Assembly (NCBI GenBank): GCA_030601015.1
Contig: JAUVUO010000047.1
Span: forward strand, 1 to 8,326
Reading direction: 5' to 3'
Source of the DNA: Candidatus Omnitrophota bacterium
GTDB taxonomy: Bacteria; Omnitrophota; Gorgyraeia; Duberdicusellales; 4484-171
Length of the DNA: 8,326 nt
The position numbers were made by a program, and so were the translations under genes. Of this stretch, positions 1-5,556 are shown in pieces. The notes under the pieces were generated by a model that worked only from the letters and a program-made list of their open reading frames with translations, had not been told where the DNA came from and made no database searches. Position 1 is the first letter of the stretch. Each line of letters starts with the position of its first letter.

Positions 1-66
1 GCAAGGCCGCCGGCTTGTTCAGGAATGGCAAAGAAGGATGAAAAGTTATTATTGATAAAGAGCTAG
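1..66. other. Possible 3' end of an unidentified upstream gene
   Basis: The first bases are richer in G and C than the rest of the window. All three forward frames are open from the edge until stops ending at 41, 55 and 66. The frame ending at 55 gives a basic, aromatic tail ending RRMKSYY; the frame ending at 66 gives a lysine-rich tail. None is recognisable, and a minus-strand frame is also open here, so neither gene nor strand can be assigned. From 67 to 205 I see only the heptamer repeat and AT-rich leader DNA. Confidence 0.25.
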
Positions 67-86
67 GAGTGGATTTGTATTTTTTA

Positions 87-117
87 TCTTAGGTCTGTGG
101 TCTTAGGTCTTAGGTCT
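87..117. repeat. Short heptamer tandem repeat (unit TCTTAGG)
   Basis: Four consecutive 7-bp units start at 87, 94, 101 and 108. Units 1, 3 and 4 are exact TCTTAGG; unit 2 is TCTGTGG. A partial fifth unit (TCT) ends at 117. The array lies in the spacer before the radical SAM gene and cannot encode a protein, because the region has stops in all frames nearby. The array is too short to name as a known element; it may be a slippage-prone microsatellite or the remnant of an intergenic repeat. Confidence 0.7.
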
Positions 118-188
118 GAACTAAAATCACATAAACAGATTGATTATTCAAGGCAATATGTTACTCTATATACTAATATTTTATAAAT

Positions 189-194
189 TATAAT
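189..194 (+). promoter_or_regulatory. Possible -10 box for the radical SAM gene
   Basis: An exact TATAAT sits 11 nt before the ATG at 206. I find no convincing -35 box at 16-18 bp upstream, and in such AT-rich DNA the hexamer can occur by chance. If it is used, the transcript would start within a few bases of the start codon, which fits the absence of a Shine-Dalgarno sequence there. A second loose candidate is TATACT at 169-174. Confidence 0.22.
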
Positions 195-205
195 TTTAAA
201 AAATA

Positions 206-1855
206 ATGGATTTCGCGCAATTTCAAAAACCTCAAAGATATATTGGCAATGAATGGAATGTAATTAAAAAATCACACCAGGATAGAATCAAAATCTGTCT
301 ATCGTTCCCTGATTTATATGAAGTTGGAATGAGTAATCTTGGGCTAAGGATAATTTATGGTTTGCTCAACGAATACCCTGATATTGTCTGCGAAAGAGCT
401 TTTATGCCCGGACCGGATTTAGTCGACTATTTAAAATCTGAAGGAAAAACAATGTTTACATTAGAAAGAAAGACTCCTTTAGATGAATTTGAAGTTTTAG
501 GTTTTAATCTTGGTTATGAACTTAATTTTACAAATTTTTTGAGTATTCTTGAATTATCGAAAATTTCTTTATTTTCGAATAAAAGGGAAAAAAATATTGT
601 GTTAGGCGGAGGAATCGCTAACCCCGAACCATTAGCCCAATTTACCGATGTTTTTTTAATGGGCGAATTTGAAGAAATAAGCGGCGAATTTGTTAATGTT
701 TTACGAAAATATAAAGATAAAAAGTCACGGCTAAAAGCTTTCTCTGAAATAGAAGGATTTTATGTGCCCTCATTTTATAATTTTTCCTTAAAAAATAATA
801 CCTATATTTTTAATAAAAATACCACTAATGCTAACCTTCCAATAAAAAGGCTTTATGTCAAGGATTTAGACAAATCTTATTATCCTCTTAAATGGTTGAC
901 TCCGCATACGCAGATAACTCAAGATAGAGTACCTATTGAAATTGCACGCGGATGCCCTAATAACTGTACCTTTTGTCAAGCGCGTTCATTCTATTCCCCT
1001 TATAGACAGAGGAAAACCTCAACTATAAAACATATGGTTGAAGAAATTTATGCTAATACCGGGTATGAAAATTTTTCATTTCTTTCTCTATCCTCTTCTG
1101 ATCACTCATCGATAGAAAAAATAATTTCAGCCTCATATGACTACTGTGCTAAAAGAAAAATCGGATTAGCTTTACCTTCTTTACGAGTAAACGATATTTT
1201 AGGACAATTAAATAAACAACTTTCAAGCCTTAAAAAGACTTCAATAACAGTTGCGGTTGAGGCGGCAAGACATGAGCTCAGAGAAAAACTGAATAAAAAA
1301 ATAGATATAGATAAGCTTTTTGATGCGGCAAAGCTTATCCGGGGGTTAAATATAAAACATATTAAGTTATATTTTATGTTCGGATTTCCTGATGAATCCG
1401 ATGATGACCTATACGCAATTGGAGAATTCTTAAATTTATTACGTAAAACCAGTAAATTGTCTCTTAATGTAAGTATTAATATATTTATTCCTAAACCATA
1501 TTCTTTATGGGAGGGAGTTAAAATGGAAGAAGAGTCTATTTTAGAATCTAAAAGAAAGATTATTTTGAAATCTATACCTAAAACCAGAAATATAAAGGTT
1601 TCGATGTCTAATACAAAGAAAAGCCTTTTAGAAGGCATTATTTCCCGGGCTGATAGAAAATTTTCTTCCGTAATTTATCGTGCGTTCTTAAAGGGGGCTC
1701 TATTCGATGGAAGCAATGAAACTTTTTCTTGGAAAATTTGGGAAGAAAGTATGTTGGAAGAAGGAATAGATTACACTCAATATTTAGATTATAAAACTAA
1801 AAATTTTCCTTGGTCTTTTATAAAAACAAATTCCGGATGCAGAAAAACGCATTAA
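206..1855 (+). CDS. TIGR03960-type B12-binding-like/radical SAM protein
   Basis: This is a 549-residue protein of the radical SAM family known as TIGR03960, whose reaction and substrate are not established. The N-terminus (about residues 8-46, with KPQRYIGNE and FPDLYEVGMSNLG) and a segment with GGGIANPEP (134-141) and LMGEFEE (151-157) form the cobalamin-binding-like domain. The radical SAM core carries the CxxxCxxC cluster motif at C250, C254 and C257 (ARGCPNNCTFC), so it should bind a 4Fe-4S cluster and S-adenosylmethionine. The ATG at 206 fits the family N-terminus although no Shine-Dalgarno sequence precedes it. The tail stops soon after FPWSFIKT (about 538-545), where relatives I remember continue with a Cys-rich end, so it may be slightly shortened. 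The family partner DUF2344 follows. Likely cytosolic. The family call is firm, the function unknown. Confidence 0.9.
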   Translation: MDFAQFQKPQRYIGNEWNVIKKSHQDRIKICLSFPDLYEVGMSNLGLRIIYGLLNEYPDIVCERAFMPGPDLVDYLKSEGKTMFTLERKTPLDEFEVLGFNLGYELNFTNFLSILELSKISLFSNKREKNIVLGGGIANPEPLAQFTDVFLMGEFEEISGEFVNVLRKYKDKKSRLKAFSEIEGFYVPSFYNFSLKNNTYIFNKNTTNANLPIKRLYVKDLDKSYYPLKWLTPHTQITQDRVPIEIARGCPNNCTFCQARSFYSPYRQRKTSTIKHMVEEIYANTGYENFSFLSLSSSDHSSIEKIISASYDYCAKRKIGLALPSLRVNDILGQLNKQLSSLKKTSITVAVEAARHELREKLNKKIDIDKLFDAAKLIRGLNIKHIKLYFMFGFPDESDDDLYAIGEFLNLLRKTSKLSLNVSINIFIPKPYSLWEGVKMEEESILESKRKIILKSIPKTRNIKVSMSNTKKSLLEGIISRADRKFSSVIYRAFLKGALFDGSNETFSWKIWEESMLEEGIDYTQYLDYKTKNFPWSFIKTNSGCRKTH

Positions 1856-1870
1856 AAAAAAGTTAACGAG

Positions 1871-1894
1871 TTCTCGGGTTTCCGGGTTGAATGG
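1871..1894. repeat. Degenerate octamer repeat between the radical SAM and DUF2344 genes
   Basis: Three units in an 8-bp phase begin at 1871, 1879 and 1887: TTCTCGGG, TTTCCGGG and TTGAATGG. They stand out from the AT-rich surroundings by their CGGG runs. The third unit overlaps the ATG at 1891, which argues that this ATG belongs to the repeat and that the next in-frame ATG (1903) is the real start of the following gene. CGAG at 1867-1870 can pair with CTCG at 1873-1876, but the 2-nt loop is too tight to matter. Confidence 0.5.
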
Positions 1895-1902
1895 TTAAAT
1901 GT

Positions 1903-2205
1903 ATGAATATCATAAAATATCCAATAGAAATAACATTATTAAAGGATAAGGAAATGATTTATTATTCTCAACAGGATATATTTCATATTTTAGAAAGAGC
2001 TTTAAGACGCAGCGGATTGCCCCTATATTTTACCCAAGGATTTAATCCCCGAGTTAAGATAAGCTTCTTAGACGGCCTAAAGCTTGGGATAAAAGGAAAA
2101 ATTAAAACTATATTTTATTTCACTGAGAATGTATCTTTGGATAAACTTAAAAATTATTTAGACCCACAGCTTCCTGAGGGAATAAATATTCTCTTACCTG
2201 AATAA
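1903..2205 (+). CDS. DUF2344 (TIGR03936-type) protein, N-terminal half only
   Basis: This 100-residue protein (104 if started at 1891) matches the first half of DUF2344/TIGR03936. That family accompanies or is fused to TIGR03960 radical SAM proteins, and its role is unknown. The diagnostic block is LERALRRSGLPLYFTQGFNP followed by RVKISF; the end, LPEGINILLPE, corresponds to the middle of usual members, which I recall at roughly 200 residues. No other frame after 2205 continues the family, so a simple frameshift does not restore the rest. The start is uncertain: 1891 lies inside a repeat, while 1903 gives an N-terminus of normal length; neither has a Shine-Dalgarno sequence. The gene lies 47 nt after the radical SAM gene on the same strand and probably shares its transcript. 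It may be a natural minimal form or a decaying copy. Confidence 0.75.
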   Translation: MNIIKYPIEITLLKDKEMIYYSQQDIFHILERALRRSGLPLYFTQGFNPRVKISFLDGLKLGIKGKIKTIFYFTENVSLDKLKNYLDPQLPEGINILLPE

Positions 2206-2230
2206 AACATATTATTTTAATTGAAATAAA

Positions 2231-2254
2231 TAAGTAGTTTGTAATTTCTACTTA
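2231..2254. terminator. Hairpin between convergent genes, weak terminator candidate
   Basis: TAAGTAG (2231-2237) pairs perfectly with CTACTTA (2248-2254) around a 10-nt loop. It lies between the DUF2344 stop (2205) and the stop of the minus-strand SpeD-like gene, whose TAA codon forms part of the stem. The stem is AT-rich and no clean U-run follows on the plus strand. On the minus strand it is followed by a T-rich stretch. It is best read as a weak, possibly bidirectional, end signal. Confidence 0.3.
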
Positions 2255-2611
2255 CCGTATGAGGTATTTTGTCTTTATTTTTTTAGCTTTAAAAAAATCG
2301 CGGGTAAATTTTCGAGCTATTTTATGGTCATACGCTTTGCAGGAAAAAATGTTTATGTATGCAGTTTTCCAAAATTCGGAAAAATGACCGGTTATAGAAC
2401 TGGTTTCTATTAGCTGAACCAAAGTATACCCTTTTGTAAAAGCGGCATTTTCACCAAAATAGGGGAGTAATGTCTTTCCATATTTTACCATTTTTATCAA
2501 ATCGCAGAGTTTATCAACATATTCTTGTAATTTTTTCTTGGAAGAAATCATATCAATATCACATTCATAGAGATTAATCACTAATTCGTATCCAAAAATT
2601 TTTTTATCCAT
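2252..2611 (-). CDS. SpeD/S-adenosylmethionine decarboxylase-family protein, divergent
   Basis: This is a 119-residue protein, the usual size of small bacterial AdoMetDC proenzymes. These cleave themselves at a serine to make a pyruvoyl group and decarboxylate S-adenosylmethionine for spermidine synthesis. From memory it aligns without gaps to the Thermotoga enzyme across the active site: S71 to the pyruvoyl serine, H76 to the processing histidine and C91 to the catalytic cysteine, with NIFSC matching the DLFTC block. The start region LYECD matches FYECD, followed by a typical FFKAKKI end. It differs at key spots: ETSSITGH replaces SESHLTIH, so T70 rather than Glu precedes the cleavage serine; the TWPE block is gone; and N13 replaces a conserved Glu. 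The substrate may therefore not be S-adenosylmethionine; SpeD homologues with ornithine or arginine decarboxylase activity are known. It stands alone on this strand with a strong Shine-Dalgarno site and no spermidine synthase nearby. Confidence 0.75.
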   Translation of the reverse strand: MDKKIFGYELVINLYECDIDMISSKKKLQEYVDKLCDLIKMVKYGKTLLPYFGENAAFTKGYTLVQLIETSSITGHFSEFWKTAYINIFSCKAYDHKIARKFTRDFFKAKKIKTKYLIR

Positions 2612-2621
2612 TTTTTTATAG

Positions 2622-2629
2622 TCTCCTTT
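2622..2629 (-). promoter_or_regulatory. Ribosome binding site of the SpeD-like gene
   Basis: Read on the minus strand this is AAAGGAGA, 10 nt before the ATG at 2611. It is one of the best Shine-Dalgarno sequences in the window and fixes the start of the 119-residue protein. Confidence 0.8.
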
Positions 2630-2837
2630 AAATTCTTAATTTTAAAAAAGAAAAATTTTATTGTAATTTATATTTATCGTACTATTAAATTTTACCATTA
2701 TTTTCTGAGAAATTTTACATTCAACAATTTTTATTATATAATAAAGTAAATTTTCAATTTTGCAAGAATTTTATTTTTTTTCAAAAATTTAATAATGCAT
2801 TCAAAATAAACCATTTTTTTGAAACTTAATAATTACC

Positions 2838-2866
2838 TTGAGAATAAACATTATTTCTGTTACAAT
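2838..2866 (+). promoter_or_regulatory. Sigma70-type promoter of tRNA-Thr
   Basis: TTGAGA (2838-2843) and TACAAT (2861-2866) are separated by exactly 17 bp, with five of six consensus bases in each box. TG at 2858-2859 adds an extended -10 element. Transcription should begin near 2873, giving a leader of roughly 28 nt before the tRNA. It is the clearest promoter in the window and may also drive the permease-rnf operon, since no terminator intervenes. Confidence 0.8.
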
Positions 2867-2900
2867 TTTAGAAATCACGGAAGGAATACCCTGTAAATTT

Positions 2901-2973
2901 GCCGGAGTAACTCAGTTGGTAGAGTAGCTGTTTCGTAAATAGCAAGTCGTGGGTTCGATTCCCGTCTCCGGCT
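2901..2973 (+). tRNA. tRNA-Thr (anticodon CGT)
   Basis: The cloverleaf is complete. Acceptor GCCGGAG (2901-2907) pairs perfectly with CTCCGGC (2966-2972), followed by discriminator U at 2973. The D stem is ACTC/GAGT with GG in the loop, and the anticodon stem is 2927-2931 with 2939-2943, with one G-U pair. The loop TTCGTAA gives anticodon CGT at 2934-2936, which reads the threonine codon ACG. The T stem is 2949-2953 with 2961-2965 around TTCGATT, its two outer pairs being wobbles. Position 10-25 is A-U instead of the usual G-C. G1-C72, C2-G71 and anticodon G35-U36 agree with threonine identity. CCA is not encoded; TTTT follows from 2973. The permease gene starts 62 nt downstream. Confidence 0.95.
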
Positions 2974-3035
2974 TTTAGATTATAAGTTTTATGGCTGCGC
3001 ACCTAAGGAGTATTAAAATTTATTGTTAAAAAAAT

Positions 3036-4280
3036 ATGGTTATAAAATATTTTCAATTACTCAAAACGAAAAATTTCTCGCTGCTCTGGTTCGGTCAAAT
3101 AATTTCTCAATTTGGAGATAGGTTAACTCAAATTGCGTTAGTCGGTTTAGTCTCAAAGGCTTCGATGTCGTCATCAAGTTTAGCGATAGTTATGAGTATG
3201 GCAACTATTCCTGTTTTCATCATTTCTCCTATCTCCGGTGTTTACATTGACCGCTGGAGTAAAAGAAAAACTATGTATTTAAGCGACCTTTTACGAGGAG
3301 GATTCATATTGCTGATTCCATTTTTATTCTTTTTTTCTAAATCTTTATGGCCTATTTATATTTTAACTTTTTTATCTTTTAGCGCGGGTAGATTCTTTAT
3401 CCCTGCTAAAATGGCATTTATTCCTGAACTTGTGAAAAAAAAAGATATTTTTTTGGCTAATTCGCTTATATCTGTTACAGGAAGTATTGCCGCTGTATTA
3501 GGAATTGGATTGGGGGGTATAATTATTGATAAATATGGGGTAAGTAATGCTTTTTTTATAGATTCATCTACGTTCTTCACTTCAGGATTATGTATCTTTT
3601 TTATTTCAAAGATAGAGGGCGGAAAAATTTTTGTAAGAGATATTTTGAATATAAGTAAGGATGCTGTAGGCACTGCTAAAAAATCATTTGTCTTTGAGTT
3701 AAGAGAGGGGTTTAAATACATCTTCACTTCTCACGAAACCAGGTATGCTTTTAAAATATATTTATTCCTTTTTTCTTATATCGGATCTTTATACGTTGTT
3801 ATGATACGTTTTATACAAAATGTGCTTTCTACAGTAACTAAAGATTTAGGGTTTGCAGCAGTTGCTTTAGGCGCGGGCATTTTTTTCGGTTCATTAATTT
3901 ATGGACGAGTTGCTCACAAAATATCCATTAAAAAAATAATCAATATTGCTGTTTTATCATCCTCAATTTATTTAATATTTTTTGTTATTTTTTTAAAACA
4001 TAACCCTACTACATTATGTGCTGTTATACTTTCTGTAATTTTAGGGTTAAATATTTCTCCGGCTTTTATTGGTGTCAACGCCTTAATTCATAAAAACAGT
4101 GACAATAAATTATTAGGAAGAATATTTAGCGGTTTAGAATTTATATCTCATCTTGGTTTTTTAATTGCCATGTTTATATCATCTTTTTTTGCGGATTTAT
4201 TTAACCCCTTTACAGTAATAAAATCTATTGGTATAATCGGTTTCATTTTTTCGTTAATTTTATTTATTAAAAATGATTAG
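3036..4280 (+). CDS. MFS permease (MFS_3/EntS-like), first gene of the rnf operon
   Basis: This 414-residue integral membrane protein is of the major facilitator superfamily, close to the MFS_3/enterobactin-exporter-like group. The N-terminus LLKTKNFSLLWFGQIISQFGD is typical of that group. The loop between helices 2 and 3 carries the MFS motif A in the form GVYIDRWSKRK (68-78, with D72 and R73). Hydrophobic segments run through the protein in two blocks of about six helices, split by a polar central loop at about 192-235 that includes ELREGFKYI. It probably exports a small molecule using an ion gradient; the substrate cannot be read from sequence. A Shine-Dalgarno-like TAAGGAG lies at 3004-3010, too far (25 nt) to serve the ATG at 3036, and earlier in-frame codons run into a stop at 3027-3029. 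The end overlaps rnfC by 8 nt, implying translational coupling. Confidence 0.87.
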   Translation: MVIKYFQLLKTKNFSLLWFGQIISQFGDRLTQIALVGLVSKASMSSSSLAIVMSMATIPVFIISPISGVYIDRWSKRKTMYLSDLLRGGFILLIPFLFFFSKSLWPIYILTFLSFSAGRFFIPAKMAFIPELVKKKDIFLANSLISVTGSIAAVLGIGLGGIIIDKYGVSNAFFIDSSTFFTSGLCIFFISKIEGGKIFVRDILNISKDAVGTAKKSFVFELREGFKYIFTSHETRYAFKIYLFLFSYIGSLYVVMIRFIQNVLSTVTKDLGFAAVALGAGIFFGSLIYGRVAHKISIKKIINIAVLSSSIYLIFFVIFLKHNPTTLCAVILSVILGLNISPAFIGVNALIHKNSDNKLLGRIFSGLEFISHLGFLIAMFISSFFADLFNPFTVIKSIGIIGFIFSLILFIKND

Positions 4281-5556
4281 AATAGAAGAATTCAAACAAC
4301 CTCAGCATAATTTTAGGAGTGTTAAGTTTCTTAATCCCAAGAAACTTATTCTACCGTTATCTCAACATACGGGCAGGCCTTCGTCAATTTGCGTTAAAAT
4401 GAAAGATGAGGTCGAAGAAGGGCAATTATTAGCTAAGGATGAAGGCTTTATTTCTGCTCAATTGCATTCACCCGCAAAAGGTAAAATACTAAATATTGCT
4501 AGTTTCAATCATCCTGTTTTAAAAAAAGGCAATGCGATTGTTATACAATGCAGTTCTGAGAAAAAAAATTATTCTTTAAGAAAACATGTAGACTCTTTAG
4601 AAAACGATGAAATCATAGATATTGTAAAAAATAACGGGATAGTCGGTATGGGAGGTGCTGCGTTTCCTACTCATGTAAAATTAACCCCCTCTAAGAAAAT
4701 CGATACTTTAATTATAAACGGCTGTGAATGTGAACCTTTTCTATCCACTGACCATCGATTAATGGTTGAAAATTTAAAAGAAATATTTATCGGGATAGAA
4801 ATAATCGCGAAACTTATCAAGCCTGAACAAATTATTTTTGCCTTGGAAGAGAACAAATCAGAAGAAAAAAAATTGATAAATTTTTATATAAACACAAAAA
4901 AATTCAATTTACCGAAAATAAATCTTATGGTTTTAAAAACCGCTTACCCTCAAGGAGGAGAAAAACAATTAATATATTCTACAACTAAAAGAAAATTCCC
5001 CGGAGGCCAACTTCCTTTAGATGCGGGATGCCTTGTTCATAATGTTGCTACTTGTTTCGCTATTTATGAAGCTGTTTATTTAAACAAACCTTTAATTGAA
5101 AGATTAGTCAGTTTTTGCGGCGATAGCCTGGTAAAACCAAAAAATATATGGGTTAAAATAGGTACAACACTTCAAGAGCTGTTTGATCAAAAAATACTTG
5201 AATTCAAAAATGAACCAAAAAAAATTATTTCCGGTGGGCCGATGATGGGAATAACCCTTAACAATCTCGAGTATCCAATCTTAAAAGGAAGCGGAGGTTT
5301 TTTATTTTTACGTGATCAAGTTACAAAAGCCGAAGAATCCGCGTGTATTAAATGCGCAAAATGCATTGATGTTTGTCCTATGAATTTATTACCTCAAGAA
5401 TATGTAAAAAGAGTGAAACATGAAGAGTATAATAATTTATCAGAATTAAATTTACAGGATTGTATTGAATGCGGATGCTGCGCCTATATTTGTCCGGCTC
5501 AAATACCTATTGTCCATTATATTAAAGAAGGAAAGATTTATGCCCCTGAAAATTAG
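4273..5556 (+). CDS. rnfC: Rnf complex subunit RnfC
   Basis: RnfC is the peripheral, cytoplasmic-side subunit of the Rnf complex that exchanges electrons with NAD(H). The 427 residues match the usual length. In order: an N-terminal biotinyl-lipoyl-like region (about 30-92, with LHSPAKGKIL); the flavin/NADH-binding motif NGIVGMGGAAFPTHVK (121-136); INGCECEP (148-155); the SLBB-type segment with AYPQGGEKQLI (224-234); and two 4Fe-4S motifs, C358-C361-C364-C368 and C397-C400-C403-C407. All eight cluster cysteines are present, so it should be functional. The ATG lies inside the last codons of the MFS permease with no Shine-Dalgarno sequence, so translation probably depends on the upstream gene. 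The end overlaps rnfD by 17 nt. Confidence 0.97.
   Translation: MIRIEEFKQPQHNFRSVKFLNPKKLILPLSQHTGRPSSICVKMKDEVEEGQLLAKDEGFISAQLHSPAKGKILNIASFNHPVLKKGNAIVIQCSSEKKNYSLRKHVDSLENDEIIDIVKNNGIVGMGGAAFPTHVKLTPSKKIDTLIINGCECEPFLSTDHRLMVENLKEIFIGIEIIAKLIKPEQIIFALEENKSEEKKLINFYINTKKFNLPKINLMVLKTAYPQGGEKQLIYSTTKRKFPGGQLPLDAGCLVHNVATCFAIYEAVYLNKPLIERLVSFCGDSLVKPKNIWVKIGTTLQELFDQKILEFKNEPKKIISGGPMMGITLNNLEYPILKGSGGFLFLRDQVTKAEESACIKCAKCIDVCPMNLLPQEYVKRVKHEEYNNLSELNLQDCIECGCCAYICPAQIPIVHYIKEGKIYAPEN
5526..5532 (+). promoter_or_regulatory. Ribosome binding site that fixes the rnfD start
   Basis: AGAAGGA ends 7 nt before the ATG at 5540, inside the last codons of rnfC. It supports 5540 over the earlier in-frame ATG at 5465, which would add 25 residues overlapping the second ferredoxin motif of rnfC. 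Confidence 0.7.

Larger units (their letters stand above)
2612..2900. other. AT-rich divergent spacer between SpeD-like gene and tRNA-Thr
   Basis: No gene is visible in this very AT-rich spacer. It holds the ribosome binding site of the minus-strand gene at its left end and the tRNA promoter at its right end. A perfect 14-bp palindrome at 2731-2744 (TTATTATATAATAA) contains TATAAT on both strands (minus 2733-2738, plus 2737-2742). The minus copy could serve the SpeD-like gene, but the nearest TTGAAA is only 13 bp away and TTGCAA is 21 bp away, so this promoter is doubtful. I see no riboswitch-like conserved core. Confidence 0.4.

Noticed and set aside
1141..1638. Open frame of 165 codons on the minus strand inside the radical SAM gene
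   Set aside because: It lies wholly within a gene with a clear family match, has no recognisable motif and no ribosome binding site; it is an antisense shadow. The minus-strand frames at 3356-3727, 4671-4856, 5566-5862, 6744-6938, 7238-7441 and 7564-7773 were rejected for the same reason.
1820..1905. Frameshift joining the radical SAM and DUF2344 genes into one fusion
   Set aside because: The other two frames stop quickly, and reading past the stop at 1853 gives a short tail from repeat sequence that ends at 1905 and does not match the family.
2612..2900. Riboswitch or small RNA in the spacer before the SpeD-like gene
   Set aside because: The DNA is low-complexity A/T with only weak pairing and no conserved SAM- or polyamine-riboswitch core that I can recognise.
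2901..2973. tRNA-Thr as an integration site of a mobile element
   Set aside because: No integrase gene and no direct repeat of the tRNA 3' end is visible in the window; the downstream genes form an ordinary metabolic operon.
2991..3029. 12-codon frame as a leader peptide before the permease
   Set aside because: It has no Shine-Dalgarno sequence in front, no run of regulatory codons and no attenuator hairpin after it.
5465..5539. Earlier in-frame ATG for rnfD adding 25 residues
   Set aside because: The extension overlaps the second ferredoxin motif of rnfC, does not resemble RnfD, and the ribosome binding site at 5526-5532 points to 5540.
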